DNA from: Leuconostoc mesenteroides subsp. mesenteroides ATCC 8293
Lineage (GTDB): Bacteria; Bacillota; Bacilli; Lactobacillales; Lactobacillaceae
Assembly: GCF_000014445.1 (NCBI RefSeq)
Contig: NC_008531.1
Location: 1,974,397 to 2,038,396 of the forward strand
DNA length: 64,000 bases
Direction of reading: 5' to 3'
Shown here: positions 16,781 to 25,811 of the stretch, piece after piece
How positions within the stretch are numbered: the stretch's first letter is position 1
Layout of the letters: each line of letters opens with the position of its first letter
Translations under genes and position numbers: made by a program
The notes under the pieces: model-generated
Told to the model about the DNA's origin: nothing
The model's input: the letters and a program-made list of their open reading frames with translations, nothing else
Databases searched by the model: none

Positions 16781-17758
16781 CTACTGCTTAATCGTCACAT
16801 CGCCGCTATCTGTTGATATTACGTATGCTCCAGTTGTTCCTTTATGTGTGTAACTTGTCTGATCATCATCATGACTATTGAAAGCAGAAATATCCCCGTC
16901 AAGCGTTTTAGCAGTCACACTACTTTTCCCAATCATTGCCGATATATCGCCATCTTGTGCTGTAATGGTAAGCTGACCAGATAGTTGGTTATTCATTAAA
17001 GTGACATCCCCATATGATGTGTTTATTTTACCCGTATTAATATGATTATGATGCATGCTCAAGTCACCATTTTCAAGTTGAATGTTCATTCCATCGCTAA
17101 TTCGTGTATTTTGTATAGTTAAATCACCATTATCACTTTTAATTGTAGCTGTCGATGTAGTCACGTCATTTAAATCAGTATCTTCAATATCATCAAGCGT
17201 TAAGTCATGTTGAACTATTATGTTTTTTAATCTTGTATCTGCAACATGTTGAATTGCTATTTTATCCGCTTTGACATCAGACAGGCTAACATCACTGCTA
17301 TTCTGTCCGTCAATTTGAATATCAGACAAACTTTGTGATTGCGGAACTGTAATTACAATTCCATCTTGATCTCCCTGATTCTCATATTTCCAAGAAAACA
17401 ATTCGATTTTAATATGACCTGGAGATACACTACCAGCCTGTTTATCAGTAATTTTCAAATGATTTTGCTGATAGCTCAACTCGGGTAGTTTTTGATACGT
17501 CATTACTTTAACGGTAGTTTTCTTAACATCCCCTGTGATAATACGTACAGGTAAAGATGTTGACACGTCAATATTTTTCACCTCGTTATAAGTATATGAT
17601 TGTTGTACCATTTTTTCTTTTTGTGTTTTACGGTCAATAACTTTAGGGCCATTATTCCAAGAAATAGAACTGGACCCGCCACCAAAACCAAATCCAATTA
17701 AAGCTAGCACAGCACCAATAACTATCAAACTCAATCCAATTTTAACACTTCGTTTCAT
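16781..17758 (-). CDS. DUF4097-type envelope protein, single membrane anchor
   Basis: A 325-residue protein with one N-terminal membrane helix (residues 6-26, ending in a Gly-rich turn) and an extracytoplasmic domain of repeated beta strands, such as GDLTIQNT, GDLSMHHN, GDVTLMNN and GDISAMIG, typical of the DUF4097 right-handed beta-helix family. It is the last gene of a padR-DUF1700-DUF4097 operon (1 base between it and the previous gene). Such modules are usually induced by cell-envelope or antimicrobial-peptide stress. Biochemical function is unknown. A second module with the same logic lies at 38023-40013. Confidence 0.8.
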   Translation of the reverse strand: MKRSVKIGLSLIVIGAVLALIGFGFGGGSSSISWNNGPKVIDRKTQKEKMVQQSYTYNEVKNIDVSTSLPVRIITGDVKKTTVKVMTYQKLPELSYQQNHLKITDKQAGSVSPGHIKIELFSWKYENQGDQDGIVITVPQSQSLSDIQIDGQNSSDVSLSDVKADKIAIQHVADTRLKNIIVQHDLTLDDIEDTDLNDVTTSTATIKSDNGDLTIQNTRISDGMNIQLENGDLSMHHNHINTGKINTSYGDVTLMNNQLSGQLTITAQDGDISAMIGKSSVTAKTLDGDISAFNSHDDDQTSYTHKGTTGAYVISTDSGDVTIKQ

Positions 17759-17759
17759 G

Positions 17760-18365
17760 TTATTTGTCCTCCCGATGCATGTACTTTTTATCAGTAAAGC
17801 GACGATAAATTGCCTTGCTTAATTGTGCTGTTTTATCAATTAGCCACCTCAAGAGACCAATACCAGCTGGCATTACTGTCAACATTATGCCCAATATGAG
17901 CAAACCACAACCAATATAATACAGCCCCGTCCAGATTGACTGCAGCAAAACACTCACTCCGATAATCGCTGATACCACACCTGACAAAGTCAACGCAATG
18001 ACAACCGCAATAAAAGACGCTAAAACTGCAAAACCAACAGCAGCAAGCGTGACCAAGACAATAAATACAGGTAATGCTAACGGTGACGCCAGTAATGCTA
18101 ATGCAATCCACCAAATCAGCTTAATATTTGACCGTGGATTTTTACTAGTTGTATCATCTGTTGATTTTTCATCTGCCTTAATTGAATAGTCAGCTAAAAT
18201 TTTTCGTGAGAGTTGTTTTGGCGTGCCTAACTCACTAATGCATTGCTCATATGTGACTAAATCAGCATCCATCACGTACTCTCGATAGAAATTCATCGCT
18301 TCCTCTTTATCTGAATGGTGCAACTGATGTAGTAGTTGCTCTAACTCAGCTAAATAATTCTCCAT
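17760..18365 (-). CDS. DUF1700-type membrane protein
   Basis: A 201-residue protein. The N-terminal 75 residues are a soluble DUF1700-like domain (start MENYLAELEQLLHQLHHSDK; CISELGTPKQLSRKILADY near 42-60). Three to four long hydrophobic helices follow (about 85-185) and a basic tail. It lies between the PadR gene (4-base gap) and the DUF4097 gene, so the three are one operon. Proteins of this type are co-inherited with PadR regulators and may pass envelope stress signals; this is known only from context. Confidence 0.8.
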   Translation of the reverse strand: MENYLAELEQLLHQLHHSDKEEAMNFYREYVMDADLVTYEQCISELGTPKQLSRKILADYSIKADEKSTDDTTSKNPRSNIKLIWWIALALLASPLALPVFIVLVTLAAVGFAVLASFIAVVIALTLSGVVSAIIGVSVLLQSIWTGLYYIGCGLLILGIMLTVMPAGIGLLRWLIDKTAQLSKAIYRRFTDKKYMHREDK

Positions 18366-18369
18366 CTGC

Positions 18370-18678
18370 TTATCTCTCCTTCAATAATGTGTCAACGTTT
18401 GCTTGGAACATTACCCAATCTTGGCGTATGCTAGCCAATCTGTCACGACCCTGTGTTGTAATCTGGTAATAACGTCGATTTCTGCCTTGATAAGGTTGAT
18501 CATACGTTGTAACAAATTGATTATTTTTTAATCTCCGTAGTACAGGGTATAACGTCGATTCCGAAACAGAAATCGTACCCTGCACTCTTTGCGTTAATGC
18601 ATAACCGTAATAATCTTCTTTATCTAATATCGCTAGAACGCAACCGTCTAATAATTCTGAACTCATTTGAATTGCCAT
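18370..18678 (-). CDS. PadR-family transcriptional regulator
   Basis: A 102-residue PadR winged-helix protein: CVLAILDKEDYYGYALTQRV at the N-terminus, then STLYPVLRRLKNN and the wing GRNRRYYQITTQGRDRL. GGAG precedes ATG 18678; an in-frame TTG 15 bases upstream overlaps that site and is less likely. It heads the DUF1700-DUF4097 operon, which it probably represses. ACATAT-3-ATATGT at 18703-18717, close to the promoter, is a candidate operator. Confidence 0.9.
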   Translation of the reverse strand: MAIQMSSELLDGCVLAILDKEDYYGYALTQRVQGTISVSESTLYPVLRRLKNNQFVTTYDQPYQGRNRRYYQITTQGRDRLASIRQDWVMFQANVDTLLKER

Positions 18679-18702
18679 ACTTATTTTCTCCAATACTATA
18701 CG

Positions 18703-18717
18703 ACATATAATATATGT
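18703..18717. promoter_or_regulatory. Candidate PadR operator
   Basis: Inverted repeat with arms ACATAT and ATATGT, 25 bases before the padR start and overlapping the AT-rich promoter region. PadR repressors bind ATGT...ACAT-like dyads. No direct proof. Confidence 0.45.
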
Positions 18718-18757
18718 TCAAAAATATTATATGGATTTTTAATTGTTTTGTCAACAA

Positions 18758-18796
18758 AAAAATATCTCAACAAATGTCATCGTTGAGATATTTTTC
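18758..18796 (-). terminator. Terminator of the leu operon unit
   Basis: AAAAATATCTCAAC pairs with GTTGAGATATTTTT; T run on the minus strand follows. It lies between the YrdC-like gene and the padR promoter. Confidence 0.8.
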
Positions 18797-18882
18797 GTTG
18801 CCTAATCATCTTTTAATAGCTCGCAATCAATAAAATAGATAGCGTAACGCTCGTTTGGCTTTTAACTGTTTTATGCAATTTT

Positions 18883-19671
18883 TTAGTAATAAAATCCGTG
18901 ACGATAGTCCCATGACGAGAAAATATCACTCATAATTTTCATGATTTTGTCGACATCTAATCCTTTACGAATAACGATTGGCGCTGGTTGGATACCAACA
19001 GCACCATTTTGTTCTGGAATGAGCTTACCTGTCTCATCAACCATAGATACCATCACCCCTTGTTCGTAACGTGTATCTAACGTTTTGTCGGGTTGAATTG
19101 ATGCCACGTAATCATCGGCCTCAATAATTAGGTCAGCAGCATTTTCAATTTGGTCACCAATGCCAGCTACCAAACCACGATTCCCCTTACCAGAAGGATT
19201 AGCTGAACTTGCAAATGAGAACTTACCGTACTTTTCCCACATTTCTTTGGCAATATTTTCACTTGGTGTACCAAACTTGATAACAAAACAACTAGTTTCA
19301 CGTTTATCCATCATCAAATTTTTTGTCCCGTCATTTGGTATCTTGCTCTTTGCTTCTTCTTTCCATGGCAAGATACAACCCAACAAAATGTCCTCATCCC
19401 AATGTTGTTGATACATTTGTTCGATTTCAGGTGTCATTTGTGCTAATTCTTTAACTTGTTCTACTGAACCACATAGTACGACACCTGGCTTATTACGCTT
19501 ACGATTCTTAGCAGCAAATTTTCGTTCCAACCCTTGATCATCTGAAGTCATGATAATGTAACCCACTTTTGTTGGACTAACGATCATCCCCCCATCTTCT
19601 TTCAAGATGTCAATGGCTTCACCTTGAACGCCACCATTCCAATTAATTTTTGCTGTTGTTGCTTCTGTCAT
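18883..19671 (-). CDS. YrdC/Sua5-like domain protein (divergent paralogue)
   Basis: A 262-residue protein with a YrdC fold. The N-terminal motif, normally PTETVYGLG in threonylcarbamoyl-AMP synthases, reads SPTKVGYII (near residues 32-40), but the later FSFASSANPSGKGNRG (near 151-166) matches the family well. Sua5/TsaC makes threonylcarbamoyl-AMP for tRNA modification; this divergent version probably has another role. It follows the leu operon MFS gene by 17 bases with its own AAAAGGATGG site and shares the leu terminator, so it is likely part of that transcript. Why it sits there is not clear. Confidence 0.75.
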   Translation of the reverse strand: MTEATTAKINWNGGVQGEAIDILKEDGGMIVSPTKVGYIIMTSDDQGLERKFAAKNRKRNKPGVVLCGSVEQVKELAQMTPEIEQMYQQHWDEDILLGCILPWKEEAKSKIPNDGTKNLMMDKRETSCFVIKFGTPSENIAKEMWEKYGKFSFASSANPSGKGNRGLVAGIGDQIENAADLIIEADDYVASIQPDKTLDTRYEQGVMVSMVDETGKLIPEQNGAVGIQPAPIVIRKGLDVDKIMKIMSDIFSSWDYRHGFYY

Positions 19672-19688
19672 GATAAAATACCATCCTT

Positions 19689-20975
19689 TTAATATATTGC
19701 TTTTTGTTTTGTTTCTGGCCCATAAACTGCGACCACAATAGCTGCAATTAGCGCCACTGCTGCGATAAAATAGAAAATCAAGTTCGCACTAAATTGTGTA
19801 ATTGCCCACGCTGCAAAATATGGTGTTAAAACCGTCAATATTTTAGCAACGCCATTAGCATAACCCGTTCCACGGAATCTAAAGTAAGTAGGGAACAACT
19901 CTGACATATAAACCCCAACAACCGAAGCCATCAAAATATACATCATAGTTACGACCAAAAATCCTACAGTTAAAATTCCAACCGTTGTATGTTGCTGCGA
20001 ATAAATCATCCCAAACACCGCAGTCATTACAAAGGCAGAAACAATGACCTTTTTACGACCTATCACGTCAACCAATAATGCGCCTATCAGTGCGCCTATT
20101 GGAGCCCCAGCCATCATAACTGCGGAGAATGTTAGTGAATGAACCACTTCGATTCCTTGTTTGATCAATAATGTTGGCATCCACGATGTAAATGTGTACT
20201 GTGTTAAATTAACTGCACTGACAGCAACCGTTGCAACCAACAGCCCAATGCCAATCCTAGTCTTCACTGGTTGTCGTTTTACACTAGAATCATTTGTGCT
20301 GTACGAACCATTCACTTCTAATTTCTCAATGATCTTTTCAGCTTTATCATATTCACCACGTGCAATTAACCATCGCGGTGATTCGGGAAAATGACGGCGA
20401 ACAACCCATAAAATCAATGCTAACACACCAACAATAACAAACATTGCACGCCATGTATAACGAGGAATAACGCTTGCTGCCAAAAGTAAGGTCAATGGTG
20501 CAGCCAAATTAGCAATCACAGAAGTTACGCCACTCCACCGACCACGATTTTTAATTGGGGCAAATTCATTAATTAAAGCGTAACCTGTCACAATTTCTGC
20601 GCCTAACCCAATTGCGGCGAAAAAACGTAGTCCGACTAACATCCAAATATTAGTTGCAAATGCCGCACATAGGGTTAGTACACCAAATATCAACAAATTA
20701 GTCGAATACGCTTTTCTTCTGCCCAGAAAATCACCGATAAATCCAGCAAAAATGGACCCAAAGAAAAGACCTAAAAATCCAGAGGAAAGAAACACAGAAC
20801 CTTGTGCAAGTGTGGCAAAATGTGTGCTAACTATTGCACTATTTACTGCACTAGCAAGATAAACGTCCGCCCCATCTAAAATCATACCAGCTGCAATCAT
20901 CGCAAAGACACGGTAAAATGTCGCTGTTTCTTTAGTCGTGTCCATCCGTTGTTGCAAATTCATTGCCTGTTCCAT
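19689..20975 (-). CDS. MFS transporter of the leu operon (metabolite:H+ symporter type)
   Basis: A 428-residue, 12-helix major facilitator of the sugar/aromatic-acid symporter type. Family motifs: SGFLGLFFGSIFAGFIGDFLG for loop 2-3 (residues about 62-82), FFAAIGLGAEIVTGYALINE in helix 4 and RRHFPESPRWLIARGEYDKA. GGAGG precedes ATG 20975, 11 bases after leuD ends. It is transcribed with leuABCD under the leucine attenuator. It could carry a leucine-pathway compound such as a keto or isopropylmalic acid, or export leucine; the family alone does not decide. Confidence 0.85.
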   Translation of the reverse strand: MEQAMNLQQRMDTTKETATFYRVFAMIAAGMILDGADVYLASAVNSAIVSTHFATLAQGSVFLSSGFLGLFFGSIFAGFIGDFLGRRKAYSTNLLIFGVLTLCAAFATNIWMLVGLRFFAAIGLGAEIVTGYALINEFAPIKNRGRWSGVTSVIANLAAPLTLLLAASVIPRYTWRAMFVIVGVLALILWVVRRHFPESPRWLIARGEYDKAEKIIEKLEVNGSYSTNDSSVKRQPVKTRIGIGLLVATVAVSAVNLTQYTFTSWMPTLLIKQGIEVVHSLTFSAVMMAGAPIGALIGALLVDVIGRKKVIVSAFVMTAVFGMIYSQQHTTVGILTVGFLVVTMMYILMASVVGVYMSELFPTYFRFRGTGYANGVAKILTVLTPYFAAWAITQFSANLIFYFIAAVALIAAIVVAVYGPETKQKAIY

Positions 20976-20985
20976 GGACTGCCTC

Positions 20986-21570
20986 CTAACCAAAATTTGG
21001 TCGTTGCTTTTCGAATGCAGCGATCAATTTTTCATATTTCATCGTGTTATCAATATCATCTTCACCATTGATAAACTTTTCTTTCCATTGTGAGTTGATA
21101 TCAAAGTGGAAAGTATAGTTTTTATAAGTCACAGTTTGTTCGGGTAAATCAATTTGAATATTTTCATCTGCTTGAATACCCCGTAATATTTTCCGATTTT
21201 CTTCGGGCAACACAATCGGTAACAAACCATTCTTAGTTGAATTCATGTAAAAAATGTCTGAAAATCCGCCGCCAATCACTGCCCTGAATCCATAATCCGT
21301 TAACGCCCATACTGCGTGTTCTCGTGATGATCCCGATCCAAAATCATTTCCTGTAATTAAAATTGAAGCCCCTTGATGTGCTGGTTTGTTCAATTCAAAC
21401 GCCTCATTCAACGAACCGTCGGCATTGTAGCGCCAATCAAAGAATAAATCTTTACCAAAGCCGGTCTTTAAAATGTTTTTCAAAAATTGTTTAGGCAAGA
21501 TAATATCAGTATTAATGTTGTCATTTGGAATAACAACCGCTCTACCTGTTTCTCTTACAAAAGCTTCCAT
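20986..21570 (-). CDS. leuD: 3-Isopropylmalate dehydratase small subunit
   Basis: A 194-residue swivelling-domain subunit that pairs with LeuC to isomerise 2- to 3-isopropylmalate. Typical motifs: [20 protein letters not shown] (18-37) and [18 protein letters not shown] (about 73-90). Full length. It follows leuC by 9 bases in the operon. Confidence 0.96.
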   Translation of the reverse strand: MEAFVRETGRAVVIPNDNINTDIILPKQFLKNILKTGFGKDLFFDWRYNADGSLNEAFELNKPAHQGASILITGNDFGSGSSREHAVWALTDYGFRAVIGGGFSDIFYMNSTKNGLLPIVLPEENRKILRGIQADENIQIDLPEQTVTYKNYTFHFDINSQWKEKFINGEDDIDNTMKYEKLIAAFEKQRPNFG

Positions 21571-21579
21571 ATTATTCCC

Positions 21580-22956
21580 CTATACAAATTCATCTGTCGT
21601 AATATCAACGAAGTGACCAGCAATCCCTGCTGCAGCAACCATAGCTGGAGAAGCCAAATGCGTTCTCGATCCTGCACCTTGGCGTCCAATGAAATTTCTA
21701 TTTGATGTTGAAGCAACATGTTTCCCTGCTGGAATTTTATCGGGATTCATCGCCAAGCATGCCGAACATCCTGGTTCACGCCATTCACAACCAGCTTCTT
21801 CAAATATTTGAGCAATACCCGATTTAATCGCACGATTTCTTATCGCACGACTGCCAGGCACCACCCAGGCAGTGACATTAGGCGCCAAGTGATGCCCCTT
21901 CATCATATTCGCAGCAATTTCAAGATCTTCATAACGACTATTCGTGCATGATCCGATGAAAATGTAATCTAAATTAATGTCAACTGGCTTCATATTGGGA
22001 TGCAAGCCAATATATTCATAGGCATTGGCATCATTATCATCTTTGATTGCTGGCAAAGACTGATCAACAGGTGTGGCCATGCCTGGATTTGTTCCCCATG
22101 TCACCATCGGTTTCAAATTTGATACATCAAAGGTCAACGTCTCATCAAAATCACTTTCATCATCTGTGTAGAATTGTGACCAATAGTTTTTAGCGGATTC
22201 AAAATCTTTTGGTGCTTGTTCACGACCTTCAATGTAGTCAAATGTCGTTTGATCTGGTTGCACCATACCAGTTCTTGAACCAGCTTCAATCGACATATTA
22301 CACATCGTCATACGAGCCTCCATTGAAAGGTTCTCAACAGTTTCTCCGTAAAATTCGATCGCATAACCGACTCCAAACGACACCCCATATTTAGCAATGA
22401 TGCCCATGATAATATCTTTGGCGTATGTATTTTTAGGCAGTTTTCCAGTAACCTTAATCCCCATGGTTTTTGGTTTAACTTGCCAAATTGTTTGGGTCGC
22501 TAGCACATGCTCAACTTCGGAAGTGCCAATGCCAAAGGCGATTGCTCCAAACGCACCATGTGTTGCTGTGTGGGAATCACCACAGACGATTACTTTGGCA
22601 GGCTGTGTCAGACCCCGTTCAGGCCCCACAACATGCACAATTCCCTGCTTGTCATCACCAATTGATGCTAATGGGATGTCAAATTCCTTCGTGTTTTTGA
22701 CCAATGTATCCATCTGCAATCGAGACATTTGATCTTGCACATTAAATATATCTTTCGTTGGCACATTATGATCCATGGTTGCAAAAGTTAAATCTGGTCG
22801 TCTAACGCGACGGTTCGTACTTCTCAACCCATCAAAAGGTTGAGGTGATGTCACCTCATGTACCAAATGCAAATCCACATAAATCAATTGAGCCTCACCA
22901 ATTTCCCCAGTAATGACGTGTTTTTCCCAAATTTTATCAAATAGTGTTTTGCTCAT
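21580..22956 (-). CDS. leuC: 3-Isopropylmalate dehydratase large subunit
   Basis: A 458-residue aconitase-family subunit carrying the [4Fe-4S] cluster. The three cluster cysteines are seen in [13 protein letters not shown] (about 337) and [15 protein letters not shown] (about 390-400). [19 protein letters not shown] is the family's His-containing motif. Its start overlaps the end of leuB by 4 bases (ATGA). The cluster requirement links it to the Suf genes encoded directly upstream on the same strand. Confidence 0.97.
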   Translation of the reverse strand: MSKTLFDKIWEKHVITGEIGEAQLIYVDLHLVHEVTSPQPFDGLRSTNRRVRRPDLTFATMDHNVPTKDIFNVQDQMSRLQMDTLVKNTKEFDIPLASIGDDKQGIVHVVGPERGLTQPAKVIVCGDSHTATHGAFGAIAFGIGTSEVEHVLATQTIWQVKPKTMGIKVTGKLPKNTYAKDIIMGIIAKYGVSFGVGYAIEFYGETVENLSMEARMTMCNMSIEAGSRTGMVQPDQTTFDYIEGREQAPKDFESAKNYWSQFYTDDESDFDETLTFDVSNLKPMVTWGTNPGMATPVDQSLPAIKDDNDANAYEYIGLHPNMKPVDINLDYIFIGSCTNSRYEDLEIAANMMKGHHLAPNVTAWVVPGSRAIRNRAIKSGIAQIFEEAGCEWREPGCSACLAMNPDKIPAGKHVASTSNRNFIGRQGAGSRTHLASPAMVAAAGIAGHFVDITTDEFV

Positions 22957-24026
22957 TTTATATCCGCCGATTCATAATTTTTTATGTAATCAACCATTTT
23001 TTGTGTGACTTCATCGGTCGTCATCGTGCCACCCATGTCTGGTGTCACACAGTGGTTTTCAATAATGTAGTCTACTGCTGCAGTAATTTTATCGGCAATC
23101 CTTTTTTCATCAAAGCTTTCCGTTAACATCATAGCTACCGTATTTACCATAGAAATGGGATTGGCTATGCCTTGCCCAGCAATGTCAGGTGCTGAGCCAT
23201 GAATTGGCTCATACAAATTAGGGCCGCTTTCACCAACTGACATAGAAGGTATTTGTCCAATTGAGCCTGTAATTTGTGCTGCTTCATCACTTAAAATGTC
23301 CCCAAACAAATTAGGTATAATCACAACATCAAATGTTGTGGGCTTGGCCATAATAGCCATTGTCATCGCGTCAACATAGTAATAGTCGATTGTCACATCC
23401 TGATAACTTTTGCCAACTTCATTAGCAATCTTTCGCCAAAACTTTGATGTAGCCAATACATTTGACTTATCAACAATGGTGACATGCTTGTTCCGTTTTT
23501 GCGCCATTTTAAAGCCTTGGTGCATAATACGAGTTACTTCTTCTTCACTGTAATACATCGTATCAATTGCTTGATGTGCTTCGAGCTTACGTGGCTTTCC
23601 AAAATAAGCACCAGAGGTCAGCTCACGAACGATTACAAAATCCGTATTTTCAACATACTCTGGCTTCAGTGGTGAACGGTCAATTTGTGCTGCCGTCACT
23701 TTTGTTGGCCGGATATTAGCAAATAAGTTAAGTTTTGATCTAATTTCTAATAGCCCTTGTTCTGGACGTCGTGGCGCATTATCCCATTTCGGCCCACCAA
23801 TTGCACTAAGTAGCACCGCATCAGCTTGTTTTGAAACATCAATAGTTGACTGTGGTAGCGGGTCACCAGCTCGATCAATACCATCACCACCAAATGGTGC
23901 ATCTATAAGTTCATAAGCAAATGTTGTATCCTTTGTCGCAGCGTCCAATACTGCTAAACCTGCTGTCATGATTTCGGGACCGATATAATCGCCTTTTAAA
24001 ACTACTATTTTTTTAACTGATGTCAT
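22953..24026 (-). CDS. leuB: 3-Isopropylmalate dehydrogenase
   Basis: A 357-residue beta-decarboxylating dehydrogenase that converts 3-isopropylmalate to 2-ketoisocaproate with NAD. The family signature [19 protein letters not shown] lies near residues 239-257, the substrate motif ANIRPTKV near 98 and [18 protein letters not shown] near 272-289. The N-terminal motif reads [13 protein letters not shown] rather than the usual GDGIGPE. The ATG is one base past the leuA stop. Confidence 0.96.
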   Translation of the reverse strand: MTSVKKIVVLKGDYIGPEIMTAGLAVLDAATKDTTFAYELIDAPFGGDGIDRAGDPLPQSTIDVSKQADAVLLSAIGGPKWDNAPRRPEQGLLEIRSKLNLFANIRPTKVTAAQIDRSPLKPEYVENTDFVIVRELTSGAYFGKPRKLEAHQAIDTMYYSEEEVTRIMHQGFKMAQKRNKHVTIVDKSNVLATSKFWRKIANEVGKSYQDVTIDYYYVDAMTMAIMAKPTTFDVVIIPNLFGDILSDEAAQITGSIGQIPSMSVGESGPNLYEPIHGSAPDIAGQGIANPISMVNTVAMMLTESFDEKRIADKITAAVDYIIENHCVTPDMGGTMTTDEVTQKMVDYIKNYESADIK

Positions 24027-24027
24027 A

Positions 24028-25200
24028 TTATTGATAACTCACCATTTCTTTTTCTTCAACGACTTGCATAATAACCTTTAATTGATCATCTGTAATCAAA
24101 TCAGACTCTTCGGCAACTGATTTAAAGATTGGGAAAATTGATTTCATATCATCACGAGTCACCTCATAACCTAGGCTATTTAGTTTTGACATTACCGCAT
24201 GCGATCCCGACAATTTCCCCAGAGGTAGGGATGCCGTAGCACCAACCATTTCTGGCTTCAAAATTTCATAAGTTTCTGGATTTTTTAAGTAACCATCCTG
24301 ATGAATCCCAGATTCATGAGCAAAGGCATTGCGTCCCATAATGGGTTTATTACCCGCAACTGGCATGCGGGTTGCGCGTGCGACAATGTCAGAAATGGCT
24401 TTTGACTGAGCTAAGACAATATCTGTTTCTGCATTAAACTTTTCATGACGCACATGAATAGCTGCTGCTGCTTCAATCATATCAACGTTTCCGGCACGTT
24501 CACCAATCCCGTTGATTGTACCTTGAATTTCCGTCGCACCATGCTCAATGCCTGCCAAAGCATTAGCCGTTGCCATACCCAAATCATTATGTGTATGTGT
24601 TGACCAACCAACTGTGTCAAAACCAACAATATTTTGACGCAAGTTTTCAAAAACTTCACCGTATTCTTCTGGCGTATCATAACCAACTGTGTCTGGTATG
24701 TTAATCATTGTTGCTCCAGCGTCAATAGCTGTTTGCACGCTGGCTACCAAAAAATCAGGTTCAGTTCGTGTCGCATCTTCAGGTGAGAATACAATATCTT
24801 GCATATGTTGCTTAGTAAAAGTAACGTCTGCTTTGATTTTGTCCAAAATTTCTGCTTTGGTCATGTGTAATTTAAACTCACGATGAATTGGTGAAGTTGC
24901 AATGAACACATGAATCATTGGATGTTTTGCATCCTTGGTTGCCTCAATAACCGCATTAATATCATTTCTGACCATTCGTGCCAAACCGACAACTTTTGCG
25001 TTATCCACAACTTCTGCAATTCTTTTCACTTCTTCAAAGTCTTTCTGAGAAGCCGCAGGAAATCCCGCTTCAATTGCTGCAACGCCATAATCATCCAATC
25101 CTTTTGCTATTTCAATCTTTTCTTCAATTGAAAAGTTAACCCCAATTGTTTGTTCACCATCACGCATTGTTGTGTCATAAAAAGTTACTTTGCTTGCCAT
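24028..25200 (-). CDS. leuA: 2-Isopropylmalate synthase lacking the C-terminal regulatory domain
   Basis: A 390-residue DRE-TIM metallolyase condensing 2-ketoisovalerate and acetyl-CoA, the committed leucine step. The catalytic barrel has DTTMRDGEQTIGV (9-21), HTHNDLGMATANALAG (about 200-215) and NGIGERAGN; the subdomain region HESGIHQDGYLKN follows near 300. Most LeuA proteins are about 510 residues, with a final leucine-binding domain. This one ends at residue 390 and leuB begins one base after the stop, so that domain is missing by design and not by window edge. Feedback inhibition by leucine is therefore unlikely; control would rest on the leader attenuator. AAGGAG precedes the ATG. Confidence 0.94.
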   Translation of the reverse strand: MASKVTFYDTTMRDGEQTIGVNFSIEEKIEIAKGLDDYGVAAIEAGFPAASQKDFEEVKRIAEVVDNAKVVGLARMVRNDINAVIEATKDAKHPMIHVFIATSPIHREFKLHMTKAEILDKIKADVTFTKQHMQDIVFSPEDATRTEPDFLVASVQTAIDAGATMINIPDTVGYDTPEEYGEVFENLRQNIVGFDTVGWSTHTHNDLGMATANALAGIEHGATEIQGTINGIGERAGNVDMIEAAAAIHVRHEKFNAETDIVLAQSKAISDIVARATRMPVAGNKPIMGRNAFAHESGIHQDGYLKNPETYEILKPEMVGATASLPLGKLSGSHAVMSKLNSLGYEVTRDDMKSIFPIFKSVAEESDLITDDQLKVIMQVVEEKEMVSYQ

Positions 25201-25216
25201 AATTTTCTCCTTAAAT

Positions 25217-25253
25217 TAAAATCCCGGACCAGTCAATTTGACTAGTCCGGGAT
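25217..25253 (-). terminator. Attenuator terminator of the leu operon
   Basis: ATCCCGGACTAGTCA pairs with TGACTGGTCCGGGAT (one G-U) and is followed by TTTTAATTT on the minus strand, just before the leuA ribosome site. It would end transcription when leucine is ample. Confidence 0.85.
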
Positions 25254-25324
25254 CATGCACTCACATCCTTTTATTCACTAGCCATTAGATAAGTACCTAA
25301 CAACCAGCTCAAAAGCTCAACTTG

Positions 25325-25399
25325 CTAGGGTAGTCTAAGCAAGTTGAGGAGAAGGGCTGCATTTGTAATATTCGTTTGTACAGTAGCCTGATTTCTCAT
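25325..25399 (-). CDS. Leucine leader peptide of the leu operon (24 aa)
   Basis: MRNQATVQTNITNAALLLNL followed by LRLP. There are six Leu codons in the last nine (CTT CTC CTC, TTG CTT, CTA), several of them rare. AAAAGGAAG precedes the ATG. The stretch CTCAACTTGCT inside the Leu codons (25348-25338) pairs perfectly over 11 bases with AGCAAGTTGAG after the stop (25326-25316). Ribosome stalling for lack of Leu-tRNA would break this hairpin and relieve the terminator. Promoter: TTGACG (25459-25454), 17 bases, TATGAT (25436-25431). This kind of control is known for leu operons of lactic bacteria. Confidence 0.85.
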   Translation of the reverse strand: MRNQATVQTNITNAALLLNLLRLP

Positions 25400-25430
25400 G
25401 TGAAACACTTCCTTTTAATTTAATAATCCA

Positions 25431-25459
25431 ATCATAACTACTTTATAATTCATCGTCAA
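25431..25459 (-). promoter_or_regulatory. Promoter of the leu operon
   Basis: TTGACG, 17-base spacer, TATGAT on the minus strand, 32 bases upstream of the leader peptide ATG. Confidence 0.7.
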
Positions 25460-25502
25460 TTACAAGGTGTGTTTTATTCCAATTTTATATAATTTAGTCG
25501 TT

Positions 25503-25808
25503 TTATAATCCTAACGCCATTTTTGCGTATCGCGACATTCGATCAATTTCCCAAGCTGGTTCCCATGTGAGTTCAACTTTGGTTGTCTTTACTTCAGGTA
25601 AAATTTTTAATGCTTCGTCAATCATTTCTTCCAACACACTAATTAACGGACACCCCATCGTTGTAAGCGTCATATTAATGGTTACATCACCGATAGAATT
25701 GATATCAACAGCATTGATTAATCCTAAGTTAACAATATCAACTCGCAGTTCTGGGTCAATGACTGTCGTTAAAGCATCCATGATACTTGCCTCAACTTTT
25801 TTATTCAT
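25503..25808 (-). CDS. DUF59/MIP18-family Fe-S assembly factor (SufT-like)
   Basis: A 101-residue DUF59 protein, last gene of the suf operon (3 bases after sufB). Conserved parts: TTVIDPELRVDIVNLGLI (14-31), TLTTMGCPLISVLEEM with the family Cys (about 51-66) and WEPAWEIDRMSRYAKMALGL at the end. DUF59 proteins help deliver or mature Fe-S clusters. A close paralogue follows ilvD at 33947-34267. Confidence 0.88.
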   Translation of the reverse strand: MNKKVEASIMDALTTVIDPELRVDIVNLGLINAVDINSIGDVTINMTLTTMGCPLISVLEEMIDEALKILPEVKTTKVELTWEPAWEIDRMSRYAKMALGL

Positions 25809-25811
25809 ACC

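Noticed and set aside
25389..25404. parS-like TGTTTCACATGAGAAA at the leu leader peptide start
   Set aside because: Four bases differ from the parS consensus and it is explained by the leader's start region.
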